Source: Scatosoma sp045644545
GTDB taxonomy: Bacteria > Bacillota > Clostridia > Christensenellales > Borkfalkiaceae
NCBI GenBank assembly: GCA_045644545.1
Contig: JAZRHC010000021.1
Coordinates: forward strand, 1-36,560
Direction of reading: 5' to 3'
DNA: 36,560 nt
The translations under genes and the position numbers were made by a program. Below are positions 22,440-28,899 of the stretch, one piece after another (positions within the stretch are counted from its first letter, which is position 1; each line of letters begins with the position of its first letter). The notes below the pieces were generated by a model. The model was not told the origin of the DNA, did no database searches, and saw only the letters and a program-made list of their open reading frames with translations.

Positions 22440-23348
22440 ATGCATTTATTCGACGTATCGACAGATTCGACGGGCGATTTAAAAAAACCGTATAGAGAAG
22501 AACGCAACATTTGGTTCGTGCCTTTGACCTTTACGATGGAAAAGAACGGGGAAATCGAAGAGGGCTTGGATAATTTTCAAACGGAAGAGGAATATTTTCA
22601 ATTCTACGAAAAGGTTTCGGACGGGTATTTCCCCCGCACGGCGAAGCTCAACTACGAGGCGCATATGGCGCACTTTACGAAAATGGCGGAAGCGGGCGTG
22701 AAGGACGTCGTGCATTTTATGATATCCTCGGGGCTTGCCGATACGATCAATATCACTCGCCAAGCGGCGGCGGACGTAAAGAAGCAATATCCCGATTTTA
22801 ACGTGTATGCGTTAGACCCTCTGACGGCGACGGTCGGGCAGGGAATGCTCGCGAGCGTGGCGGCGGATTGCCGTGATAAGGGAATGACGGCGAAGGAAAC
22901 CTTCGACTATTTGACCGAGCTTCGTCAGCGTATTCAGCATTGTATTATCCCGAACGATCTGTTTTATTTGAAAAAAGGCGGGCGAGTTTCGGGCGCGAGC
23001 GCGGCGATCGGCACGATGCTGAATATCAAGCCTATGCTCACGTTCGACTCCGAAGGAAAGCTTAAAACGCTGGAAAAATGCAAGGGAATGAAAAAGGCGT
23101 TTGCGCGCGTGCTCGATACGATGGACAAAGCCCCCCTTGATCCCGCGTTGAATCTTGCGGTGGTCGTGCATACCAACAACGAAAAGGGCGCGAACGAACT
23201 CGCCGCGCTTATCGAAGAAAAGACGGGCGTAAAACCCTTGATTACGATTATGGGTCCCGTAATCGGTTCGCACGTAGGGCCTGGGTCTGTTTCGTGCGGG
23301 TGGATATCCAAGATCACGAGAGAAGAACTTCTCAATTCCAAATATTGA
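22440..23348 (+). CDS. DegV-family fatty-acid-binding protein
   Basis: This 302-residue protein of the DegV/FakB fold has the N-terminal VSTDSTGDLK, the HFMISSGLADTINITRQAA segment (the SSGLS-like loop that binds the carboxylate), LFYLKKGGRVSGASAAIGTMLNIKPML and the C-terminal GPVIGSHVGPGSVSCGW. Family members bind fatty acids and present them to the kinase FakA, so that exogenous fatty acids enter phospholipid synthesis. FakA is not in the window, though plsY at the right end acts in the same pathway. It has its own promoter and terminator, with GGAG before the ATG. Confidence 0.93.
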   Translation: MHLFDVSTDSTGDLKKPYREERNIWFVPLTFTMEKNGEIEEGLDNFQTEEEYFQFYEKVSDGYFPRTAKLNYEAHMAHFTKMAEAGVKDVVHFMISSGLADTINITRQAAADVKKQYPDFNVYALDPLTATVGQGMLASVAADCRDKGMTAKETFDYLTELRQRIQHCIIPNDLFYLKKGGRVSGASAAIGTMLNIKPMLTFDSEGKLKTLEKCKGMKKAFARVLDTMDKAPLDPALNLAVVVHTNNEKGANELAALIEEKTGVKPLITIMGPVIGSHVGPGSVSCGWISKITREELLNSKY

Positions 23349-23361
23349 TTAGTATGAATAG

Positions 23362-23388
23362 AAAAAAGCGGCGGTGAGCCGCTTTTTT
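23362..23388 (+). terminator. Intrinsic terminator after degV
   Basis: AAAAAAGCGGC, loop GGTGA, GCCGCTTTTTT. Confidence 0.88.
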
Positions 23389-23390
23389 GG

Positions 23391-23419
23391 TTGCGTTCGA
23401 TTCGGGTTTATAGTATAAT
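23391..23419 (+). promoter_or_regulatory. Sigma-A promoter of the DUF4430/ECF operon
   Basis: TTGCGT (23391-23396), 17 bp, TATAAT (23414-23419). The same TTGCGT-17-TATAAT layout drives the folT riboswitch operon. Confidence 0.7.
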
Positions 23420-23423
23420 AAAG

Positions 23424-23535
23424 AAAAAATTTGCCAAAGCGCGCGGGAAGGAAGTTAAAAAGTCGTTTTCAAGCGAAAATTTTCACTTTGCCATTTACCC
23501 GTATATTCTTTGGGTAAATGGGCAATTTTTTATTT
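23424..23535 (+). promoter_or_regulatory. Candidate riboswitch or attenuator leader of the DUF4430/ECF operon
   Basis: About 125 bases of leader lie between the promoter and the start codon. A strong terminator hairpin (TTGCCATTTACCC 23488-23500 with GGGTAAATGGGCAA 23512-23525, then TTTTTT) ends just before the AGGAGG at 23536. The very 5' end (AAAAAATTTGCC, 23424-23435) can instead pair with the terminator's 3' strand (GGCAATTTTTT, 23521-23531), which would break the terminator. This is the layout of an ON-type riboswitch P1 helix. The interior (about 52 bases) offers a small helix (AAAGT/ACTTT with TTTTC/GAAAA). It does not match the cobalamin, THF, TPP, FMN or preQ1 patterns I know. Confidence 0.55.
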
Positions 23536-23551
23536 AGGAGGATTTTTTATT

Positions 23552-23992
23552 ATGAAAAAATTCAAAGCTTTATGTTTCACTATGATTCTTGCGATTTTAT
23601 CGCTGTTCGTGCTCGCTTCTTGCGATTCTTGCGACGACGAAAGCGCCAAAGTAACCCTCGTGGAAAAGAGCCAGAAGCTCGTCGTGCTCAAAACGACGGA
23701 GGTTGAAGGAAACTTCACGCTCGAAGACGCGCTCGATCAGCTCGACGATCAGGGAAAAATCGACGTGGAGGAGGAGAACGGTATGATCGTTTCTATCGAC
23801 GGCGTAGCGAACGACGCGAGCAAAAGCGCGTATTGGATGATCTACACCTCGGATACGAATATGGCGAACGCCGAAGGGGGCACGATCGACTACGACGGCA
23901 ACACCTACGGCAGCGCGGCGATGGGGGCAGAAACGTTAAAGGTCGTTGACGGCGGGCTTTATATTATCGCGTATCAGGAATTGAATTCTTAA
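23552..23992 (+). CDS. DUF4430 lipoprotein, probable vitamin-binding partner of an ECF transporter
   Basis: This 146-residue protein begins with a lipoprotein signal peptide (MKKFKALCFTMILAILSLFVLASC), in which Cys24 of the LASC lipobox is the lipidated residue. After an Asp/Cys-rich spacer, the domain FTLEDALDQLDDQ...SAYWMIYTSDTNMANAEGG...LKVVDGGLYIIAYQE matches DUF4430, which is related to the C-terminal fold of eukaryotic cobalamin carriers. A DUF4430 protein next to an ECF S-component suggests a surface protein that delivers ligand. Cobalamin is the first guess, by family resemblance only. The ATG follows AGGAGG that sits directly behind the leader terminator. Confidence 0.85.
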   Translation: MKKFKALCFTMILAILSLFVLASCDSCDDESAKVTLVEKSQKLVVLKTTEVEGNFTLEDALDQLDDQGKIDVEEENGMIVSIDGVANDASKSAYWMIYTSDTNMANAEGGTIDYDGNTYGSAAMGAETLKVVDGGLYIIAYQELNS

Positions 23993-24044
23993 ACGAAGGC
24001 GAAAAAAACTCGAATTTTGACGAAACGGGGCGGGCAGGGTCGCG

Positions 24045-24596
24045 ATGAACGGGAAATTTACCAAAGAAAAAGTAAGGAGATCGGCGAAGGAATGTTCTTT
24101 CCTTGCCACGTTCGTCGCGCTCGTGATCGCCGCCCAGCTCGTGCTTTCCGCCGTTCCCGGCGTGGAGCTCGTCACGGTGCTGTTTATCGCGTATTCCTTC
24201 TCGTTCGGGGTGCGGCGAGGAATGCTCGCCGCCACGGCGTTTTCGCTTTTGCGGTGCTTGCTTTTCGGGTTTTTTCCAACGGTGCTTGCGCTGTATTTGA
24301 TCTATTATAATTTCCTTGCGTTCACCTTCGGGTGTCTGGGAAAACGAAAATGGAAAAACGCCGTAAAACAGCTCTTAATCGTAACGCCGATCGCCTGCGT
24401 TTCCACGGCGATCTTCACGGGGATCGATAACGTGCTCACGCCGCTATGGTACGGCTATACGGCAAAAGCGTGGAAACTGTACGCGCTCGCTTCTTTATAT
24501 TTTATGATCCCGCAACTCGTCTGCACGGCAATCACGGTCGCGACCTTGTTTTTCCCGTTGACGAAAGCGTTTACGCTCGCGCAAAGAACTTTATAA
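24045..24596 (+). CDS. ECF transporter S-component
   Basis: This 183-residue protein has about five to six hydrophobic helices: residues 15-35, 40-60, 68-95 and 105-125, with two more near the C-terminus. Its pattern is AVPGVELVTVLFIAYSFSFGVRRGMLAATAFSLLR, as in substrate-binding S-components of ECF importers. Its ligand is not identified. It follows the DUF4430 gene after 52 bases and probably shares its transcript. The ribosome site is weak (CAGGG). No EcfA/EcfT genes are present, so it would use the shared module encoded elsewhere. Confidence 0.82.
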   Translation: MNGKFTKEKVRRSAKECSFLATFVALVIAAQLVLSAVPGVELVTVLFIAYSFSFGVRRGMLAATAFSLLRCLLFGFFPTVLALYLIYYNFLAFTFGCLGKRKWKNAVKQLLIVTPIACVSTAIFTGIDNVLTPLWYGYTAKAWKLYALASLYFMIPQLVCTAITVATLFFPLTKAFTLAQRTL

Positions 24597-24600
24597 CGAA

Positions 24601-24630
24601 AAAACCGCCTGAAAAGTTCGGGCGGTTTTT
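24601..24630. terminator. Bidirectional terminator between ECF and HIRAN genes
   Basis: AAAACCGCCTGAA (24601-24613), loop AAG, TTCGGGCGGTTTTT (24617-24630). It overlaps the stop codon of the convergent gene by two bases. Confidence 0.85.
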
Positions 24631-25054
24631 AACTGCGCAGATAGGGCAGGTCGGCTTGACTGTCTTTCATATATTCCATCGTTTGGAAAATTTCGATATT
24701 GCAGCCCCGATATTTGTATTCTCCGCCGCCCGTGATCTCTTTCACGACCGCGTCGCGGCAAAATTCTTCGCCGAATACCGAAACGAGTTTATAAGCGAGC
24801 GTTTCGTGCAAATAGCCGAGTATGCGGTTTAATTCCACGCTGTAAATATAAACGTTGTAGGGGTAATCGTTTTCGGGGCGGTGAATGAGTTGCAGTTTAT
24901 CCCCCGCGCGGCTTTGCGCGATCGCGCCCTGATATTCGGCGCGTTTTACGCCGTGCGCTTTGCAGTATAAAGGAAAGCTGAGCCCGTATTTGCGCTTTTT
25001 TCGCTCGTAAGCTCTTTGCTTGATTTTCCGTTTGAAATATGCAAACATTCCCAT
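24629..25054 (-). CDS. Stand-alone HIRAN-like domain protein
   Basis: This 141-residue protein has a basic N-terminus (about 1-25, MGMFAYFKRKIKQRAYERKKRK). The rest resembles a HIRAN domain: GDKLQLIHRPENDYPYNVYIYS, ILGYLHETLAYKLVS, then VVKEITGGGEYKYRGCNIEIF (about 50-130). HIRAN domains recognise DNA ends or stalled forks in helicases such as HLTF. Stand-alone bacterial copies have no established function. The assignment is by eye. The ATG at 25054 is only 6 bases after a TATAAT, so this mRNA too is likely leaderless. An upstream in-frame start at 25078 lies within the promoter. Confidence 0.7.
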   Translation of the reverse strand: MGMFAYFKRKIKQRAYERKKRKYGLSFPLYCKAHGVKRAEYQGAIAQSRAGDKLQLIHRPENDYPYNVYIYSVELNRILGYLHETLAYKLVSVFGEEFCRDAVVKEITGGGEYKYRGCNIEIFQTMEYMKDSQADLPYLRS

Positions 25055-25060
25055 ACGGAC

Positions 25061-25089
25061 ATTATAGCATATTTGCATAGATAAGTAAA
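25061..25089 (-). promoter_or_regulatory. Sigma-A promoter giving a leaderless HIRAN transcript
   Basis: On the minus strand, TTTACT (25084-25089), 17 bp, TATAAT (25061-25066). The expected start falls on the ATG at 25054. Confidence 0.6.
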
Positions 25090-25158
25090 CGATTTACAAA
25101 ATAATTTTGCGATCCTATCAAAAAATTGCGATATCGGTTTAAAAAGCGTTGCAAAAAC

Positions 25159-25187
25159 TTGCTTTTTTATGGAGAATTTGATACAAT
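25159..25187 (+). promoter_or_regulatory. Sigma-A promoter of the uridylyltransferase operon
   Basis: TTGCTT (25159-25164), 17 bp, TACAAT (25182-25187). Confidence 0.6.
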
Positions 25188-25218
25188 AAAAATACCATAA
25201 AAATAACGAGGTGGCTTT

Positions 25219-26448
25219 ATGAACTACGAGCAAATCAAAGCGTTGTTGGAAGAAAAAGGACAAACGCAGTTACTTAAATACTACGACGAGCTTGACGAAG
25301 CGGGAAAGGCAAAGCTTCTTGGCGCGATCGCGGAAATCAACTGGTCGTTCGAGGACGATCTTAAAAACCCCGTGGATATGAGCGGAAAAGACCGCGATAT
25401 CCGTCCGATCTCGGGGCTTCGCCTTGCGGATATCCAAAAGAAAAAAGCCGAATACAAGCAAATCGGCGTGGAAGCGATCAAAGCGGGCAAGGTTGCGGCG
25501 GTGCTTCTCGCAGGCGGTATGGGCACGCGGCTCGGCGTGGACGGACCTAAGGGCGCGTACGATATCGGGCTTACCAAGCCTTTGTATATTTTCGAGCAAC
25601 AAATGAAAAACCTGATGGAAGTCGTGAAAGAATGCGGCGTGCTCGTACCGCTTTATATTATGACGAGCGACAAAAACCACGAGCAAACGACGAGCTTTTG
25701 GAAAGAGCACGGCTATTTCGGTTATCCCGAAGAAGCCGTCAAATTCTTCAAGCAGGATATGGCTCCCGCCGTGGATTATAACGGAAAGATTTATTTGGAA
25801 AGAAAAGATACGCCCGCGCTTTCCCCGAACGGGAACGGCGGCTGGTTCGCTTCCTTAAAGCGCGCGGGGCTTTGCGAGGACTTAAAGGCAAAGGGCGTGG
25901 AATGGCTGAATATCTACGCGGTGGATAACGTGCTTCAACGTATCGCCGATCCCGTGTTCGTCGGCGCGACGATCGCAAGCGGGGTGAATTGCGGGGCGAA
26001 GGTCATCACCAAAAATAATCCCTACGAAAAGGTTGGCGTTTTGTGCCTCGACGGCGACAAGCCCGACATTATCGAATATTACGAGCTCACCGACGAAATG
26101 GCGAACGAGAAGGACGCGGACGGGAATTTAGCCTACGGCTTCGGCGCGATTATGAACTATCTCTTCCGCCTTTCCAAGCTCGAAGAGATCGTGGATAAGC
26201 GTATTCCCGTGCATATCGTGGAAAAGAAGATCGAATGCGTGTGCGAGGACGGCGTTGCGCGTAAGCCCGAAAAGGAAAACGGCAAGAAGTTCGAAACGCT
26301 CGCGGTGGATTTGATCAAGCCGATGGGGAGCGTGTTGCCCTTTGAAGTGGTGCGCGAAAAGGAATTTGCGCCGATTAAGAACAAAACGGGCGTGGACAGC
26401 GTGGAATCCGCGCGCGAGCTTTTGAAACAAAACGGAGTGGAGCTTTAA
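25219..26448 (+). CDS. UDP-sugar pyrophosphorylase (eukaryotic-like UDPGP family)
   Basis: This 409-residue nucleotidyltransferase forms a UDP-sugar from UTP and a sugar 1-phosphate. The nucleotide-binding loop VLLAGGMGTRLGVDGPKGAYDIG (about 95-117) is the signature of the UDPGP/UAP1 family, distinct from the bacterial GalU. Further support comes from LYIMTSDKNHEQT, ALSPNGNGGWFASL and WLNIYAVDNVLQRIADPVFVG. The substrate is probably GlcNAc-1-P or glucose-1-P; the loop alone does not decide. GAGGTGG lies before the ATG. The next small gene begins 1 base after its stop. Confidence 0.9.
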   Translation: MNYEQIKALLEEKGQTQLLKYYDELDEAGKAKLLGAIAEINWSFEDDLKNPVDMSGKDRDIRPISGLRLADIQKKKAEYKQIGVEAIKAGKVAAVLLAGGMGTRLGVDGPKGAYDIGLTKPLYIFEQQMKNLMEVVKECGVLVPLYIMTSDKNHEQTTSFWKEHGYFGYPEEAVKFFKQDMAPAVDYNGKIYLERKDTPALSPNGNGGWFASLKRAGLCEDLKAKGVEWLNIYAVDNVLQRIADPVFVGATIASGVNCGAKVITKNNPYEKVGVLCLDGDKPDIIEYYELTDEMANEKDADGNLAYGFGAIMNYLFRLSKLEEIVDKRIPVHIVEKKIECVCEDGVARKPEKENGKKFETLAVDLIKPMGSVLPFEVVREKEFAPIKNKTGVDSVESARELLKQNGVEL

Positions 26449-26449
26449 T

Positions 26450-26803
26450 ATGGCGACAGATTTGGTGGGGAATGAAAAACTGCAACGCTTTATTCAGCTT
26501 TTAAGCGATCTCAATCACCAGACGGCGACCGTATTAAAAAGCGGCGATACGAAGATTTTGCAGGAAATGAACGGCACGGTGGAGGAAATGTACTCCATTC
26601 AGCATACGGGAAAAGAGGACGCCTACACCGCGATCGAAGAGGATATGCAAGTCATTTATCAAAACTTCAACGCGATCGTGACGATGATGAAAAGCAACGA
26701 AAGCATTTTTATCGACAACGCCACGAACGTAGCCGTGAAAAAATTCCTGCATAATATTTTCGACGCGACCGTGCGTATCGTTTACGCCTACGGGCTTGCA
26801 TAA
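26450..26803 (+). CDS. Small all-helical protein of unknown function
   Basis: This 117-residue soluble protein is predicted helical almost throughout (KLQRFIQLLSDLNHQTATVLK, EEMYSIQHTGKEDAYTAIEEDMQVIYQNFNAIVTMMKS). It has no signal peptide, cysteines or catalytic-looking motifs, and I do not recognise a family. The gene starts one base after the uridylyltransferase stop, so the two are almost certainly translated from one message. That suggests a role linked to sugar-nucleotide supply or envelope growth, but this is inference. A terminator follows. Confidence 0.75.
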   Translation: MATDLVGNEKLQRFIQLLSDLNHQTATVLKSGDTKILQEMNGTVEEMYSIQHTGKEDAYTAIEEDMQVIYQNFNAIVTMMKSNESIFIDNATNVAVKKFLHNIFDATVRIVYAYGLA

Positions 26804-26818
26804 AGGAAAAAAGCAAAT

Positions 26819-26848
26819 AAAAAACTGCCGTTTCGCGGCAGTTTTTTT
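26819..26848. terminator. Intrinsic terminator after the small helical protein
   Basis: AAAAACTGCCG (from 26820), loop TTTCG, CGGCAGTTTTTTT. It could serve both convergent units. Confidence 0.85.
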
Positions 26849-26868
26849 GCAACGTTCAAGCTAGGGGC

Positions 26869-27246
26869 TTAAAAAATATTTTCAAAGCTTAACGAGTAGG
26901 TTTTTGGGATAAATTCGGAAATTTCCAGAAGTATTTCGATTTTCGGAAGCGCATCTTGAAAATCGTATTCGTATAAATATCCCAGCATTTCGTTGAGCTG
27001 ATAGTCGATATTTTCGATCACCGTGTGCGGAATCCAAATATGCAGATCCTTCTTTTCCCGCTCCCAAACCTTTCTAACGACTTTTCCGTCCTCGTGCGAA
27101 GCCTCTTCGTTTTCCGTTTTATAATAAAGCCTTTCGAGCGCTTCGTGGAAAATGGCGAAGGTTTCTTTCACGTGGTTTATCTCATAGACCGAAACGCCTA
27201 TAATCAGCAAAAGAGTCACGCCGATACTAACGAGCGTTTTTACCAT
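26869..27246 (-). CDS. DUF4363 membrane-anchored protein
   Basis: This 125-residue protein has one N-terminal membrane helix (VKTLVSIGVTLLLIIGVSVYEI) and a helical outer domain with repeated acidic and aromatic residues. It matches the small DUF4363 proteins normally encoded after YetF/DUF421 genes. The function of the pair is not established. The start is ATG 27246 after GGGAGG, overlapping the yetF stop by 7 bases, so translation is coupled. A longer reading from 27261 would begin with TTG inside the ribosome site. Confidence 0.8.
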   Translation of the reverse strand: MVKTLVSIGVTLLLIIGVSVYEINHVKETFAIFHEALERLYYKTENEEASHEDGKVVRKVWEREKKDLHIWIPHTVIENIDYQLNEMLGYLYEYDFQDALPKIEILLEISEFIPKTYSLSFENIF

Positions 27247-27926
27247 ACGCTTTCCTCCCAATCAAGCTCGAACGAGGCGTATTTTTTTCCTTTTTGTTGA
27301 AGATATACTTTTCCGTTTCCGTCCACCGTCATTACGAGCACTTTTTTGAGCTCGTCGCAACCCTGCCCACGTAAAATCTTTTTATAATAGGCTTCGTCGC
27401 GCCCCGTTAAAGAGACATTTTTTTGATCGAATTTGCCTTCGTTGACGATAATCACGGGCAGAGAATTTTGTTTTTGTTCGTAGTTTTGTTTAGGCAGAGC
27501 GGAAAAGCTCCCGCCTGCCTCGTACAGCGCGTATTCCACCGAATCGAGGGAAAAATATCCCGCGCCTCGAAGACTTTCAATGAGGTCGGAAACGTTGAGA
27601 TTATTCTTTTTAAGTTGAGTATCGTCGATCCCGTTTTTATTGAGCACGATACTCGGCGAACCGCTTAAAACCGTTCGCGCCCCCGAGAATTTTAAATCGA
27701 TCAAACAAATGATTTGGTGCGCGAGATACACGCTCACCATCGCCGTGATGCCGTATAATAAAGGGATAGAAATATCCGACATAGGAATACAGGCAAGCTC
27801 TGCGATAATCAGCGTGATCACGAATTCGTAGGGCTGCATTTCGCCGATTTGCCGTTTTCCCATCAACCGCATCACAAGGAGCAACACGGCGAAGACGATA
27901 AGGGTGCGAATAAAGATAAGAGCCAT
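27240..27926 (-). CDS. YetF/DUF421 membrane protein
   Basis: This 228-residue protein has three N-terminal membrane helices (about 1-85, with LLVMRLMGKRQIGEMQPYEFVITLIIAELACIPMSD, the family hallmark). A cytosolic part follows with PSIVLNKNGIDDTQLKKNNLNVSDLIESLRGAGYFSLDSVEYALYEAGGSFSALPK. This is the standard layout of YetF/YcaP-like proteins, which are widespread in Firmicutes; some are linked to spore properties. The start at 27926 has no strong Shine-Dalgarno, and its promoter is unclear. It is divergent from the folT riboswitch operon. Confidence 0.9.
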   Translation of the reverse strand: MALIFIRTLIVFAVLLLVMRLMGKRQIGEMQPYEFVITLIIAELACIPMSDISIPLLYGITAMVSVYLAHQIICLIDLKFSGARTVLSGSPSIVLNKNGIDDTQLKKNNLNVSDLIESLRGAGYFSLDSVEYALYEAGGSFSALPKQNYEQKQNSLPVIIVNEGKFDQKNVSLTGRDEAYYKKILRGQGCDELKKVLVMTVDGNGKVYLQQKGKKYASFELDWEESVW

Positions 27927-28000
27927 AAGAACAGTTTTTGAAAAGCCGAAAAAAATATGTATTTTTCGGAACGGATTTTTTGAAAATTCCCTTCAAACGC

Positions 28001-28029
28001 TTGCGTTGAGAATAAAAAAAGAGTATAAT
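28001..28029 (+). promoter_or_regulatory. Sigma-A promoter of the folT riboswitch transcript
   Basis: TTGCGT (28001-28006), 17 bp, TATAAT (28024-28029), start near 28036, directly before the aptamer. Confidence 0.75.
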
Positions 28030-28038
28030 ATAGAAAAT

Positions 28039-28135
28039 GGTAAGAGTAGCCCCTGCGCGTTAAGTGTCACCGAACGGGACGTTGTCGGTGAACGAAAGGA
28101 ATTTTCCTGCGGCGACTTGGGCGCGTCCGCTCCCA
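28039..28135 (+). promoter_or_regulatory. Tetrahydrofolate (THF) riboswitch
   Basis: The leader has the conserved THF-aptamer blocks in order: GGTAAGAGTAG (28039-28049), GCGTTAAGTG (28056-28065), a GGGACGTTGTC block, AACGAAAGGA, GCGGCG (about 28109-28114) and GCGTCCGCTCCC (28123-28134), which closes the first stem. This matches the folE/folT-type class that senses reduced folates. The next gene encodes the folate S-component, which fits. The expression platform follows at 28163-28185. Confidence 0.9.
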
Positions 28136-28162
28136 GAAAAGGCGTTTTCGCGCCGTTTGCGG

Positions 28163-28189
28163 ACCTCTCCATCGGGAGGTTTTTATTTT
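28163..28189 (+). terminator. Riboswitch expression platform: terminator hairpin that contains the Shine-Dalgarno
   Basis: ACCTCTCC (28163-28170) pairs with GGGAGGT (28174-28180), followed by TTTTTATTTT. The GGGAGG is also the folT ribosome site, so the same hairpin can end transcription and hide the ribosome site. Confidence 0.7.
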
Positions 28190-28798
28190 ATGTCCACACA
28201 AGAAAAAAGTAGCGTTGTACCCTTTTGGAAAAGACTCCTCTTTTCCGATTTTCTTCTTGAAACGAGCTATGCGAAAAAGATCGCTTTCGCGGCGCTTATC
28301 ACGGCGTTTACCGTGATCGCAAACACCTTTTTCGAATATAAGTTTTTCGCCGTGCAATTTTCGCTAACCATCGTAGTTTCCGTGCTTTCGGGGGTGTTTT
28401 TGGGAAGCTTGCTCGGGTTTTGCGCCTGTTTTTTAGGGGACTTGATCGGATTTTTTCTGCACCCGTTCGGCGCGTATCTGCCGTGGATCGGCATTTCGAC
28501 GGGGCTTATGCCCGTGCTGGGATTTTTGATCCTTTGCCGATTGCCTCTGAAAGGGAAAGCGGGGCTTGCGATTAGGCTTTTGCTCGTGAACCTTGCCGTT
28601 TTTATCGTTTGCACGGCGGGAATCACGGCTCTTGCGCTTAACCTCGTGTGGTATCCGAGCTTGACCTTTTTCGAGTTTTTGTTTACCCGACTGTTCGTGG
28701 AAGGGCAGATATGGAACACCCTTTTCAACGCGGCGCTTTTGTGCGCTTTGCTTCCTGCGTTTTCAAAAATCAAAGCGTTGCATATTAAAATCGTGTGA
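28190..28798 (+). CDS. folT: Folate ECF transporter S-component
   Basis: This 202-residue protein has about six membrane helices after a basic start (WKRLLFSDFLLETSYAKKIAFAALITAFTVIANTFFEYKFFAVQFSL). The core GVFLGSLLGFCACFLGDLIGFFLHPFGAYLPWIG fits FolT-type S-components. The THF riboswitch in its leader is strong independent support for folate as ligand. It works with the shared ECF energising module, not present here. The ATG at 28190 follows GGGAGG. An in-frame start at 28064 is inside the aptamer and is rejected. Confidence 0.9.
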   Translation: MSTQEKSSVVPFWKRLLFSDFLLETSYAKKIAFAALITAFTVIANTFFEYKFFAVQFSLTIVVSVLSGVFLGSLLGFCACFLGDLIGFFLHPFGAYLPWIGISTGLMPVLGFLILCRLPLKGKAGLAIRLLLVNLAVFIVCTAGITALALNLVWYPSLTFFEFLFTRLFVEGQIWNTLFNAALLCALLPAFSKIKALHIKIV

Positions 28799-28805
28799 AA
28801 ATCCT

Positions 28806-28837
28806 AAAAATCGTCAAGGCAACCCTTGACGATTTTT
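28806..28837 (+). terminator. Intrinsic terminator after folT
   Basis: AAAAATCGTCAAGG (28806-28819), loop CAAC, CCTTGACGATTTTTT (28824-28837). Confidence 0.88.
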
Positions 28838-28854
28838 TCAAATTGTGCTATAAT
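28826..28854 (+). promoter_or_regulatory. Sigma-A promoter of the lgt operon, embedded in the folT terminator
   Basis: TTGACG (28826-28831) lies in the 3' arm of the folT terminator; 17 bp later is TATAAT (28849-28854). Confidence 0.7.
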
Positions 28855-28899
28855 GATAAAAACCGTTGATTGCATTTACTCGTGACGTAAGGAGAAACT

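Noticed and set aside
23424..23535. Cobalamin riboswitch before the DUF4430 gene
   Set aside because: The leader is too short and lacks the B12-box-like GCCACTG core; it is kept as an unassigned leader.
28064..28189. N-terminal extension of folT from 28064
   Set aside because: That stretch is the THF aptamer and its expression platform; the true start is 28190 with its own ribosome site.
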